A stretch of 64,000 nucleotides of DNA from Camellia lanceoleosa. Taxonomy: Eukaryota > Streptophyta > Magnoliopsida > Ericales > Theaceae. The notes beneath the pieces are model-generated. The model was not told where the DNA came from and searched no databases. It worked only from the letters and a program-made list of their open reading frames with translations. Every line of letters begins with the position of its first letter. Position 1 is the stretch's first letter. The DNA is taken from the NCBI GenBank assembly GCA_025200525.1, contig CM045762.1:126919752-126983751 (forward strand), in the 5' to 3' direction. The position numbers and the translations under genes were made by a program. Positions 43,889 through 54,124 of the stretch are shown here, one piece after another.

Positions 43889-44903
43889 TCATCTGTCTTC
43901 GACAGTCACCACCATTGACTTAGGTTGGGTTCTAGAGATATCCAACATGCACAAGTCAGTGCAGTCGAGAAGGAAAACCTCCGGCTTAGGTAGGTGGGAA
44001 GGAGTGATATATATGCTGGGATCGTAAGCCACGACCCCAGTCTGGATAAAGTTGATTCTTTTGGGATGTGGAGCTTGGTTGTGCGGTGGGAGAGGGTTTG
44101 TTGTGACATTGGGTTTTTCGGGAGGCATAATCACCCCGTTATCAATGACATCTTGGATCTCATGACGTAATCGGTAGCATAGGTCGGTGTCATGACCGTG
44201 CTGTTGGTGAAATGCGCAATATTTAGCTGGATTGTGGGTAGGAGGAAGTCTTTCCGGTAATGGCCGCGGCTCTAGGGGCTTCAAGTGCCCTTTTCTGATT
44301 AAAACCCCCAGAGCTTTGGACAAGAGCATATATAGTGAAGCGAAGGCTCTTTGGTTTTTGGGCGGGTATTTGGCTGTTTGTGTATTGCTTTCGGACGCAC
44401 CGGAGAATGGCGTAGCTGCCATGGTTCTTAGAGGGGGGTTGGTGGTAACCATGCTCACTTCGAAGGCTCTTATAGTTGTAGCGCCTCTCGGGCCTACATT
44501 GGTGTTGCGGTTGAAAGTTCTTCAGTGTTGCTCTCTGTCATTATCGATCAAGCCTTGCTTCAAGGCATCCTCAATTTGTACCCCCATCTCATGCAGATCT
44601 GAAAAGGTAAGGAAGGGGAGCACGATCATTTTCTGTATCAACTTAGGCTGGAGATTGCGCACAATCATCCTAATCTGATCTTTGTCAGTGGGCCTTAGGG
44701 TCATCATTGAAGCCTTAGCCCTCCAGCGAGTCACAAATTCTGAGAAGCTCTCCTTAGCCACCTGTCTCGTCGTCTCAAGATCACGGGTCGTAATCTCGAT
44801 TTGTGTGTTATACGAGTATTGTGCAATGAAGGCCTCAGCCATTTCGTCCTAGTTTCTCTTAACATCATCTTCTAATTTGGCATACCAGATGGCCGCCACA
44901 CCT
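43889..44903 (-). pseudogene. gag: Tat-A gag, C-terminal half
   Basis: Begins at the Tat-B insertion point. The capsid core is clear: EMAEAFIAQYSYNTQIEITT, AKESFSEFVTRWRAKASMM and PKLIQKMIVLPFLTFSDLHE, the retrotransposon gag fold (PF03732-like). It is followed by CAFHQQHGHDTDLCYRLRHE, a Cys/His motif of CX2H... type in place of a classic zinc knuckle, standard in Tat gag. In-frame stops are a TAG near 44857 and a TGA near 44519 (fits TGG to TGA). The N-terminal half lies 15 kb away at 59838-60720. Confidence 0.88.
44899..44903. repeat. Target duplicate of Tat-B, left copy
   Basis: CACCT, paired with CACCC at 59838-59842 (four of five bases, one transition). Confidence 0.75.
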
Positions 44904-45212
44904 TGTAACAAGCCTGCGAGGGACCTCCATGGTGTTACAGTTCGGACTCGATTTTGTCACGGTTCTTAATCTTGAACCAAAGAGTCCAAATTCGGCAAAT
45001 CGTTTTGAGAAAAACAGATTTTTAGAAAAAAAGTGCCAAACATGGACTGCTTTGCCAGATACAGAGCCGCCACCTAAATATTTTATTTTTGGGAAAATTT
45101 AGGAAACCCTGACTCGTTTGCCTAAGGCCACGTGTCCGTCATCACCAAAGTTGCCTCGGCTCGGGAACTTGGGTACGATTGGGGAAGGTCACTTCGTGAG
45201 CACCCCCGCTCG

Positions 45213-45364
45213 CCCGATCAAAGATCGACCTCTACTAACCATGATATCTAGTTTTGAAAACATTATGTGTCCTTATTCCAGTTATTAGCCCGATCAAAGA
45301 TCGACCTCTACTAACCATGATATCTAGTTTTGAAAACATTATGTGTCCTTATTCCGGTTATTAG
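45213..45364. repeat. 76-bp tandem duplication in the Tat-B 3' LTR
   Basis: CGATCAAAGATCGACC starts at 45215 and again at 45291, and the following 60 bases are the same apart from one base. The 5' LTR has a single copy, so the duplication arose after insertion or was gained in this LTR only. Confidence 0.9.
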
Positions 45365-47586
45365 CCTAGATTTACTATGTGATGCACACAGCATACAAGT
45401 ATAGACTAGATCGCCTAATTTGGAACAAAGCATTGCATATTTGTTTCTTTGGAAAATGTTTGAAATTAGCTACTCGCAAATAGGCTAAAACGCGGATTTC
45501 AATGAATTACCCCAATTCAAGTAATCCAACCTTCACCCACAGGCACTCAGGCAGTTATATCAACTAAGCATTTAGCCACATGGTAAGCATGCTGTCATGT
45601 TAACATTCACACTCATGCGAGATGCTAAAGCATAAATACTTACATCGTACTCCGAGCCAAAATAGAAATTAGTTAGAAATCAATGCATAATCCTAACTAT
45701 ACAGAAATGCCTAATGCAACACATGCAAAATGCCACTATAGCAGGCTCGGCTATTCTAGACATGGCATGTGAAATGCTACAGCTAACACATATTCAATTT
45801 GAAATTGAAATTCAAATGCAGTTAGTATGATGCGCCGAGCCCGGTGCATGCAAAACAAATGAATGAATGCAAACATGCGATCATACTGTATGCTAATTTA
45901 AATATGCCCTAATCTAACCATCATAAGCGGTTAAATAAAAGGGAGAAAGAAAGGGGGTTGGAAGACATGCACACACGCACGCACCCTTATTACAACAATT
46001 GGCCCTCACTCGGAGGGTCCGAAAGAATAATACAGTCCCAAATAAATACAGTCCGAATAAATAATATAAAATCCTAATTAATTAACAAATTAATCTAGGA
46101 AAGCAATAAATTGGCATGCAAGCCAGGGACCGCCTCAGCTCTGATCCAGATGATGAATGATACATATTCAGGTTTCCTTGCGCGAAAATCCACTGCGATG
46201 CCCCAATTAGCCTCTATTTGCAATTGTTCTTGGAATGCGTGCCAAGCTCCGGAAGGCTGCTGATTCTTGATTTGCTGCAACAGAAAGCAACAAAGGGGCA
46301 TGGCAAAGTATTTTCACACATGTATGCATGACTACTCTTCAGGGAGTGTAGTCATCGATCCTCGTGCCACCAATTACGCAGATTGATGCATGATGGCCGA
46401 GGAGTCGAATTGCATGACTCGATGTGAAATGAATGTACATGTAAAGCAAGTAAAGCCTAGAACTCTATCATGAATCATCAAGAGCTTCGGCGAACGAGAA
46501 TTGAGACGCATTCCATCACTTGAAGTATGAAATACCCCTCGTTTCCCGTCCTCAGATTAACGTTTAACCCGAACAATGCAACACATAAGCATGGCAAACA
46601 TGCAATATGGACTAAGTATGCAAACATACAACTAAACCAAACATGCGACAAGCATATGAATATAATGTGAGGCGACAACCTTGGATAATCATGGCAAAAT
46701 GCAATGTGAACATGCGAGCATGCGAGGCATGTAAAGCTAAGCAAGTATGCAATGCATACTATGTGTAACAAGCATGCGACAACATGGTAAAATGGGCTTA
46801 CAGCAACATGGAAAGCTCTCAACTAGGTCCAAATTAGTAGCCATTACATGAAAATGAGACACTTGAAATGCGTGCGCACATGTACGCAAACCGAGGACCG
46901 AACCTAAGGCATGAATGCCACTCTACCAAAGCATGGTAAGGCATGGAACATGGTATGCAAACATGCAAATTTTAGCACTCAAACATGATACTAAACAGCC
47001 CCGAAACATGGCAACATGGCACCCGATGCATGAGATGCACCCCGAAATGCAAATATAGGCACATAGAATGACTTACAGCTATACAAAGCATGCATTATTG
47101 GACTATGAAGTCTAAAGACGGAACCAAGATAGTCCCAAAACATGGAGTTTTCCAGTTTAAAGCAAGGCCAAAAAGTGCTAACAAGATGGACTAAATTAGC
47201 ATGCGAATTTGACTTGCAAACATGGTTTACATGGCAAATATATGATGCAAGTGAGAACTCATCAAACCAGAAAAAATCAATGAATAAGCCATGTGAAAAT
47301 CGGCCCAAACAACCATGGAAATGCAGCCAATGCATACCAAAATGAGGGGCTCCTTAAGAGGGCCATGCAAGGAGTTATTAGGCACATACAAGATAGACAA
47401 GTGGCATGACATATAAAACTCTGAAAATCAAATATGGTAGTCCTAAAACTCACAAAATTGGCCCCAAAATCAGTCAACAAGGCATGCAAGATGGGGGCCC
47501 CTTAGAAGACCAAAATGGCCATCAAGCAAGTCAAGGTGAGAAGGGGTTACCCCCCTCTGATTTGGAGGCTCAAAACAGGGTCTTAG

Positions 47587-47614
47587 CCACTGAAAATCCA
47601 TTGGATTTCAGTGG
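47587..47614 (-). other. LTR leader hairpin, Tat-B 3' LTR copy
   Basis: CCACTGAAAATCCATTGGA and TTTCAGTGG. One base differs from the other copies in the loop part, leaving the stem intact. Confidence 0.6.
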
Positions 47615-48553
47615 CTAGAAGGCCAAACAAGGCATGCAACAATAGCTTAGGCTTAAGGCTCAAAACAAGAGGCAACTAAGCATACTAGATAGCATATAAC
47701 CTCAGATAAGAAAATTCCCTTAATCAAACATGGAGAGGGCCTCAAAAAAAACTTTTTATAGTTTACAACATACTTCAAAAATGAACACAAATAGGGCTAA
47801 TCTATCATGCAAAAATGGCCCTAAAAGTGAGAATACAGACAAGGGGTAGTAGCCGACCCCAAACAGCAAGGAGCCCTTCAACAAAGTTGAATATGGGCTC
47901 AAAATAAGGCACTTCACAGTTTACATCAAACCACGAAAATAAACACAAGTAAGCCTAAACTAGCATGCAAGAAAAGGGCCTAAAAGAGGGGTAAAGAGGC
48001 AAGTGGTAGTAAATGACCTCAAACAGAGGAGAGCCCTCAACAAAGTTGAATAAGGGCTCAAAACAAGCCACTTTACAGTTCACATCAAAGCTCAAAACAG
48101 TTCACAAATAAGCCTAAAATACTATGCAAAAATAGGCCTAAAAGAAAGTTAAAGAGGCAAGTGATGGAAGGAGGTCTCAAACAGAGAAAGACCCTTAATC
48201 AAACATGAAAAGGGGCTCAAAATATGATTATTTTCAGTTAGGGTCGGAGCCCAAAAATGCTTGCAAGCAAGGCTTATAAATGAAACAAAAAAATGCTAGT
48301 TTAGGGGAAAAGTGTACTTACCCTTGAAGAACAAGTCTTTAGCAGCCTTTTGGTCCAAAAATCTGAGCTTCTAGCCTTTGAAGATGAGCCTCAAGGTGTT
48401 TAAATGGAGGATGGAGGTCTTGTGCTATGAGGTGTAGTGCAAAAATGCAAAGAAATCCAACTTCCAAGCTCTAACCACAAGCAATATAGAGAGAGAGATG
48501 GATTTTTGCCCTCCAAAATCTCAGAACCTGGTGTAAGGAAGAAGCCCCTTGCT

Positions 48554-48559
48554 TATATA
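48554..48559 (-). promoter_or_regulatory. TATA box of the Tat-B 3' LTR
   Basis: TCTATATAAGC on the minus strand, 50 bases downstream of the G-box palindrome in element sense. Confidence 0.6.
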
Positions 48560-48608
48560 GAGCAATGCAAGGCTAAAGCTTCTTGAACAAGCTTCCAAAG
48601 GCTTTGAT

Positions 48609-48632
48609 CCCTCCATACACGTGTATGGAGGG
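48609..48632. promoter_or_regulatory. 24-bp perfect palindrome with central G-box, Tat-B 3' LTR
   Basis: CCCTCCATACAC followed immediately by its exact reverse complement, so the centre is CACGTG, the plant G-box bound by bZIP and bHLH factors. It sits about 50 bases upstream of the TATA box in both Tat-B LTRs. Confidence 0.7.
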
Positions 48633-48691
48633 CAGATATGAGGAATCCAGCTGGTACAAAATATCTGCCCGGAAACTAGCTGAGAAAGGAG

Positions 48692-48805
48692 GGGTGCCGG
48701 CCATCAGCAATGGCCGGCAGTGCCACACTGATGGCCGGCAGGTGCTCACCAGTGGCCGGCAGGGGCAAAGCCATGGCCGGCAGTGCCATGCCTATGGCCG
48801 GCAGT
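48692..48805. repeat. GGCCGGC motif cluster in the Tat-B 3' LTR
   Basis: Six copies of a 15-18-base phrase around ATGGCCGGCAGTGC lie within about 110 bases, just upstream of the G-box palindrome in element sense. Each core GGCCGGC is close to palindromic. Confidence 0.75.
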
Positions 48806-48998
48806 GCACTAGGAGGGCCACTCTGACAGGACCTAGTCAGGGTCCAAAAATGAGGCAGAAAGGATACAGGGTCCGGAAACTCGAACCGATGACGTTCCGC
48901 CGCGACAGTCGAATGCTGGGCGAGCAATCGAACCAGTTGTTGGGTGTACCTACAAGCACAACCAAGTCTTGAGGACGGTCAAAAATGGGGTGTCTACA

Positions 48999-49014
48999 GT
49001 TGCCCCTCTTTGAC
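48999..49014 (-). promoter_or_regulatory. Polypurine tract of Tat-B
   Basis: GTCAAAGAGGGGCAAC on the minus strand, directly before the 3' LTR. Confidence 0.75.
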
Positions 49015-49249
49015 AGAACTCAGAAGTCACGAAGTGACGGGAGTGAATGTCAAATCCCAGAGACGACCCATTTTTGACAAGGCCGAAGACTCAGACAAAC
49101 AATTAGTTTAAGCATGTAGAGATGCGCCCGAAGGCTGGGGCAAAATGCAAACGATATGCAAGATTCAAGATTTGATAATTGGACTTATACGTTGCGCGAA
49201 GCCGGTTTGTAATTGGACTTATACGCTACGCGAAGCCGGTTTGAAAATC

Positions 49250-49700
49250 AAAACAATGCAATGTACTAACAAGTACAGATGAAGTGCGAAAGGTAGCTCG
49301 AATGAAATGCATGCCAAATGCGATATGAGATGTAATGCACTAACAAGTGCATATGATGTGCGCAAGATAGCGCGATGGAAATGCATGCCAAGTGCAAAGA
49401 GGTGCACAAGACGGTGATGCGCTAGACAAAGGCGAAAAGGCGACAACGCGAGTGCACAAGATAAAGGCGATCTTTAGACAGATGGAATGCGTTAGACAAC
49501 GCGAGTGCACAAGACAGTGCGATGCGCTAGACAGCGCGAGTGTGTTAGACAATGCAAGTGCACAAGACAGTGCGATGCGCTAGACAGCGCAAGTGCGTTA
49601 GACAACGCGAGTGCACAAGACAGTGCGATGCGCTAGACAGCGCGAGCAATGAATGCATACCAAAAATGCAACCAGGGGGGTGCGCAAGACAGCGCGATGC
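49250..49700 (-). repeat. Minisatellite array 1 of Tat-B (53-bp core)
   Basis: GTGCACAAGACAGTGCG recurs at about 49505, 49558 and 49611, spaced exactly 53 bases apart, with looser GCGCTAGACAGCGCGAG units on both sides. The units are made of GCGC-flanked inverted words. Confidence 0.8.
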
Positions 49701-49820
49701 ATGAATGCTATGATAGTAAAGATGTGAAAGAGTGGCAAACCCTAACCATACCAGAACCATGAAAGGAAGAAAAACAACCAACCAGGCACGTATACAACGC
49801 AACTCGAGAAAAAAAAAATT

Positions 49821-50125
49821 CCAAACACGCTGAAATCGCGTAAGAAACGGGACACTCAAACACGCTGAAATCGTGAGAGGAGGTCCAACAAACCGCCCAG
49901 CACATCTACAATGCAATCTGGGATAAATTCCAAACACGCTGAAATTGCGTAAGGAACGGGACACTCAAACCACGTTGAAATCGTGAGAGGAGGTCCAACA
50001 AACCGCCCAGCGCATCTACAACGCAATCTAGGATAAATTCCAAACACACTGAAATCGCGTAAGGAACGGGACACTCAAACCACGCTGAAATCGTGAGAGG
50101 AGGTCCAACAAACCGAGAGAAATAG
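49821..50125 (-). repeat. Minisatellite array 2 of Tat-B (109-110 bp)
   Basis: CCAAACACGCTGAAATCGCG starts near 49821, 49930 and 50040. Each unit also has AACGGGACACTC and GTGAGAGGAGGTCCAACAAA. Nearly three units. Confidence 0.88.
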
Positions 50126-50144
50126 AGGGAAACACCCCGCGTTT

Positions 50145-50760
50145 CCAAAAGAAGAAGAGGCACGGAGACATATCCCCGTGTCTCTGAATGGTGTGAGCAC
50201 CGGAATGTATTCCAAATGCTTTTAACCAGAGGAGAAGAAACATAGGGACGTATCCCGGTGTTTCAGAAAGATAAAGAGACATAAGGACGTATCCCCGTGT
50301 CTCTGAATGGCGTAAGCACTGGAATGTATTCCAAATGCTTTTAACCAGAGGAAAAGAAACATAAGGACGTATCCCGGTGTTTCAGAAAGAGAGAAGAAGC
50401 ATAGGGACGTATCCCGGTGTTTAGGGACGTATCCCGGTGTTTAGGGATGCATCCCAGAGGTTAGGGACGTATCCCAAAGGTTAGGGACGTATCCCAGAGA
50501 TTGGGGACGCATCCCGGTGATTAGGGACGTATCCCAGTGATTAGGGACGTATCCCAGTGTTTAGGAAGGAAAGAGAAACGAAGGGACGTATCCCGGTGTT
50601 TAGCAAGGAATGTGAAACATAGGGACGTATCCCGGTGTTCCGCAAGGAAAGAGAAACATGGGGACGTATCCCGGTGTTCCGCAAGGAAAGAAAAACATAG
50701 GGACGTATCCCGGTGTTTCAGAAAGGTATAAGCATTGGAACGTATTCCAAATGCTCTAAA
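50145..50760 (-). repeat. Minisatellite array 3 of Tat-B built on GGGACGTATCCC
   Basis: About 15 copies of GGGACGTATCCC or one-base variants. In 50420-50560 they form a 20-base tandem repeat (TTAGGGACGTATCCC plus GGTG or AGAG). Elsewhere they are embedded in 60-110-base units with GGAATGTATTCC, a related palindrome. The core arms GGGA and TCCC pair around CGTA. Confidence 0.9.
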
Positions 50761-50814
50761 CCAGAGGAGGTCTAACCCGTCGCACGCGCGAGGAGAAAGA
50801 ATGACGATTACAAG

Positions 50815-51005
50815 TGATAAGGTGCATAACAATGCAAGTAAGATGTGCATAATCAATGCAATGAATGAGCATAACAATGCTAGTGAAGTGGGTGCATAAC
50901 AATGCAATTGGAATGTGCGTCACAATGCAAGCATGAGAAGTGCATAACAATGCGGGTGGAAGGGTGCATAACAATGCAAGTGGAGTGTGCGTGACAACGC
51001 ATATT
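50815..51005 (-). repeat. Short repeats of GTGCATAACAATGCAAG in Tat-B
   Basis: Seven or so units of 25-35 bases built on GCATAACAATGCAA (near palindromic TGCATAACAATGCA). The same word occurs just before the 55-bp array in Tat-A (34380-34470), so the 3' region is homologous even though the amplified arrays differ. Confidence 0.75.
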
Positions 51006-51640
51006 TGAAACAAAATGCCGAATAAGGGAATACAAGCCTTAACGAGACCAAATTCAAACACGACCTCCGATTTACCTTTCGAAGGGGTCTGCAACACACT
51101 CAGCTCAAAAACAGGCACACCTCGTTCATATTAGAGAGAGATAACATCTGCTGCTGCTTTAATTGCCATTCTGACTTGAAGCAAGCTTAAGCTTGGGGTC
51201 GAGATACACTCATACTTCGGAGTAGTAACGAGGCCTGAGGAGGTACATCCGGAGTACAATCACGGAATTTGCTGAAGGTGAAACACACTCAGGTGCTTTG
51301 ATTTTCCCTCTTTTCTTTTGCTTTGCAGTTCGGAACCTATATAGCTTCAGATAGGCCCTGATTTCACTGTTCTCACATGACCTGGGTTAAACCCTGCAGT
51401 TTTTGAAAGAACAAATTCCTTTTTTTTGCACAAATGTGGAGAATGGCACAGCACTCTGAGCACACAACAAATCATTTTTGAAATTGAGAAAATGAGTTCT
51501 CGACCGGGTATTAAGCCTACAACTGAACACAGCAAAGACTACCCAACAATGGAAAATAAAGGTAAACAACCTAAACACATTTATCGACACTTAAAACGAC
51601 TCAAAACAAGAATCGAGACAAACAAAATGCAACGAAAGAC
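51006..51640. other. Tat-B 3' region, non-coding
   Basis: No frame or repeat of note; short open frames on both strands are not supported. Confidence 0.5.
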
Positions 51641-51644
51641 TCAA

Positions 51645-52190
51645 ATGCGCACAAGGAGCCTGTTTCACCGGGTATTATTTCCCACCCTTCCTCATTTGTG
51701 GTTCTCACATCACTCGGCCCTCAAGCTCTGTTTTTCTCTTAAAACCTTTTTCTCGCTTTTTCTCTCAGCGCACATCTCTCTATTCTTCAATCTCTCATTT
51801 TCAATCCCTCCCCTGGGTGGTTGATGGATAAATAGAAAGTTGTGGGCTCTTGCCCCTAGCACTCCGCTAGATTCTTCTTTCTTCTGCTCACAATAGTGAA
51901 CTCTCCCACAGAGGGGCTGCGCTACAATTGGCTGTGTAGCAAATCTGCAGCTGACATCGGTTGATGATGCTCTGCTGGGGAGTTTGGACGTGGCTAGATC
52001 TGTCCAGATAAGGAAGTGGGTCATCTTGATCCATTCCAATTCGTGCTTCGCACTTGACTTGATACCTCGTTGCTTGGAGGGTGAGAGAGCTTTCTGCCCT
52101 TTTCTGTTAGCTTCAGTTGTGCCCTTCTTGGCAGGTAGAGTGCCATTCTTGGCGAGTAGTTGACGATGGGGGAAAGACAGAACACCTGAC
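51645..52190 (+). pseudogene. Remnant of the antisense captured gene in Tat-B, with its intron
   Basis: 51675-51820 matches the Tat-A intron, including CCCACC...CTCATTTGTG, CACATCACTCGGCCCTCA and CATCTCTCTATTCTTCAATC and the end CCCTGGGTGGTTGATGGA, where the AG acceptor is altered. After it only short pieces of exon 2 remain (GTGGGCTCTTGCCC) before unrelated sequence. Exon 1 is not recognisable. The gene was present in the ancestor shared with Tat-A and was lost here. Confidence 0.6.
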
Positions 52191-52784
52191 TCAACTGTAC
52201 CCCTAGTTCATCATTTTGACCATTTTTGTTTTGGTTTTCAAACAATTTTGACCAATATGAAAGTTAGATTAACACGCTTTTTCAACTTTTGATTTAAAAT
52301 CATGCAAGTCAGGCTATGAGCACTGAAAATTTTCCCTTTTTGGGTCCAAGAAATGGTCCAGTTTTTTGGAAAAATGGAATAATTTTCGAGAGAATAGTCA
52401 GCCTCAGTAAAAATTCTCAAAAACTATTTTGCAAACGGCCAATGCTCAACAAGCACGGAACCAACTCTTGAGATGCACAACCTCGGACCCACAGCAATGG
52501 AAAATTGCCCCTTGTTCGAAGAGAGCTGCACGGCAACGGAAAGTTGCCCCTTGTTTGAATGGCACTGCAGCGTATTGTAGTTAGTCCTCAGAGTGACGAA
52601 CACAACCAAATCCTTAGCTTCAGAGAAGGCAAAGATGCTGAAAACCAATACATGGACACACTTGTTTTGTAGGTGTTTGTGGCTGGACTTCAGAGTGAAG
52701 TTGCCTACGTATCCCAAACATGGGAATCAAACCTTATGTAGTTCCGGGGTTAAGGTACACTCGGGTATTAACCTCTCCTTTTTA

Positions 52785-52985
52785 GGCTCTAACTTTTGCC
52801 AAGGCGCCCGTCGCGGGTTTTCGACCTTGCGAGCTTTGTTCTTCTTTCTTTCTTTTTTTATGTTCTTTTCATTCCTTTTTCTTCTTCTTCTTTTTTTGCA
52901 TTTTTCTTTTTCTTTTCTTTTTCGTCTTTTTCTTGCTCTAACTTTTGCCTGGGTCGCCCTTCCGGGTTTTCGGCCCAGCGAGCCT
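52785..52985 (-). other. Post-integrase duplicated GGGTTTT motif, Tat-B copy
   Basis: Two blocks, CTAACTTTTGCCAAGGCGCC with GGGTTTTCGACCTTGCGAGC, and CTAACTTTTGCCTGGGTCGC with GGGTTTTCGGCCCAGCGAGC, separated by about 110 bases of CT-rich sequence. Tat-A has the same pair 20 bases apart just after integrase, so here it marks where pol used to end. Confidence 0.65.
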
Positions 52986-53104
52986 CTCAAGGGTAAAAGT
53001 GTAACAAGTCCATGCCAAATGGTTTTAGGATCTCGAAGCCATACGTATCCAAGAGAGTGGCTGTTGTATCGATTTGCAGAAGGATCCATCTTCAGCTCTT
53101 CGAG

Positions 53105-53500
53105 CACATCGGACATTTTCGCCCCTAGTTCGAGGGGTGCTCCTGTTCTAGCTTCGCAAGCTTCTTTTGATCACATATGATATTCTCGCCCCTAGTTCAT
53201 GGGCTGCTTCTGATCTGGCCACACAGGCCTCACATTGTAGTTGACCGTTGAACATTCTGAGTTCAAGTTCAAGGTTTGAAGGCAAAGGGGTTGAGTCTCG
53301 AGGCTGAGAGTGATCCTAGGCTGCACAATCTCAAGAGCGATTCCACACAGATCTTCGCAAGACCGCGCAAAACATTTTGTTTTTGAAAATTTTTAAGAAA
53401 GCGACAAGTCGCTCGCACTGAAGATAGTGTGAAACTAGTCTGGATCAAGCTAGGGTCCTTCTCAGTACTCACGCTAACAAGCATGATTTCATTCATTAAG
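53105..53500 (-). pseudogene. RT entry and RNase H scraps in Tat-B
   Basis: 53496-53269 reads MNEIMLVSVSTEKDPSLIQ and continues as a diverged match to the RT entry region of Tat-A (around VDEITTVNIGTEKDP). Then 53105-53240 on the minus strand contains an EACVARSEAAHELGAR-like piece, matching the archaeal-type RNase H of Tat-A (EACIAGLEAALELGAKR). Protease, RT palm and integrase are gone. Two large deletions therefore removed nearly all of pol. Confidence 0.6.
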
Positions 53501-54124
53501 GGCTTAGCACGCCTCTCTTTCTCTCAAATGATCAAAGTTTTACTAATCCCGAGGAATTCCTTCCTCTTCGTTTTCACCGCAGTGTTCAAAAAAGGTTTTG
53601 AAAAAACTTAGGTCAATACAATGACTTCAAGGCACAGAAAAGTAGGCGAAAAGCACTGCCATTTCATCCAAATCTTGTGGCACAACTGGCTCAAAGTAGT
53701 AATAAGCACAAAACATGACAACCACAGCTGCTTCTTTCATACTTCCTAGTTGCAACTGGGTTCACAGCAAAGGCAAACTCAAAAAGGAAAGCAAAATGAG
53801 TAATTACAAAACAAAACGGTGTTCGAGGCAACAACCCCAGAATCACCTAATATTTTATACAAAGGGGACTGACTCGCCACAACAAATAGACCCTTAAGCA
53901 AAAAAAAAGACTGACTCAAGACAAAGTGACAGACTCAAAACAAAACAAAAGACTAACCTAATATCCAAGCCAGAGTTTACAAAATTAGCAACCGCAGATG
54001 CTCAAAAGTGCGTGTCAGACGCCACATCCAAAAATACGTCAAGTATCACCCGCAGGCGGTTCACTTCCTGATTACATACTCGCAGTATCGGTATCCTCAA
54101 AATCCAAGAACTCTGTAGTGACTG
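53501..54124. other. Tat-B internal region between gag and pol scraps
   Basis: Low-complexity, A-rich sequence. In element sense it follows the end of gag, and I see no conserved domain in it. Confidence 0.5.

Larger units (their letters stand above)
44904..48998 (-). repeat. Tat-B 3' LTR (4095 bp)
   Basis: Plus-strand ends TGTAACAAGCC and GTGTCTACA. Nearly identical to the other Tat-B LTR but about 80 bases longer, nearly all explained by a 76-bp tandem duplication at 45213-45364. It contains the leader hairpin (47587-47614), a TATATA box (48554-48559), the G-box palindrome (48609-48632), and six GGCCGGC motifs at 48692-48805. Confidence 0.93.

Noticed and set aside
49392..50282. Minus-strand open frames of 63-139 codons with repeated phrases
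   Set aside because: They translate minisatellite arrays of Tat-B; the repetition is at DNA level.
50145..50760. CRISPR-like array
   Set aside because: The repeats are contiguous or embedded in longer repeats, without unique spacers, inside a plant retrotransposon.
52593..53180. Plus-strand open frame of 195 codons with a long Phe/Ser/Leu run resembling a membrane protein
   Set aside because: The hydrophobic part is a translated CT-rich tract between the two post-integrase motif blocks of Tat-B.
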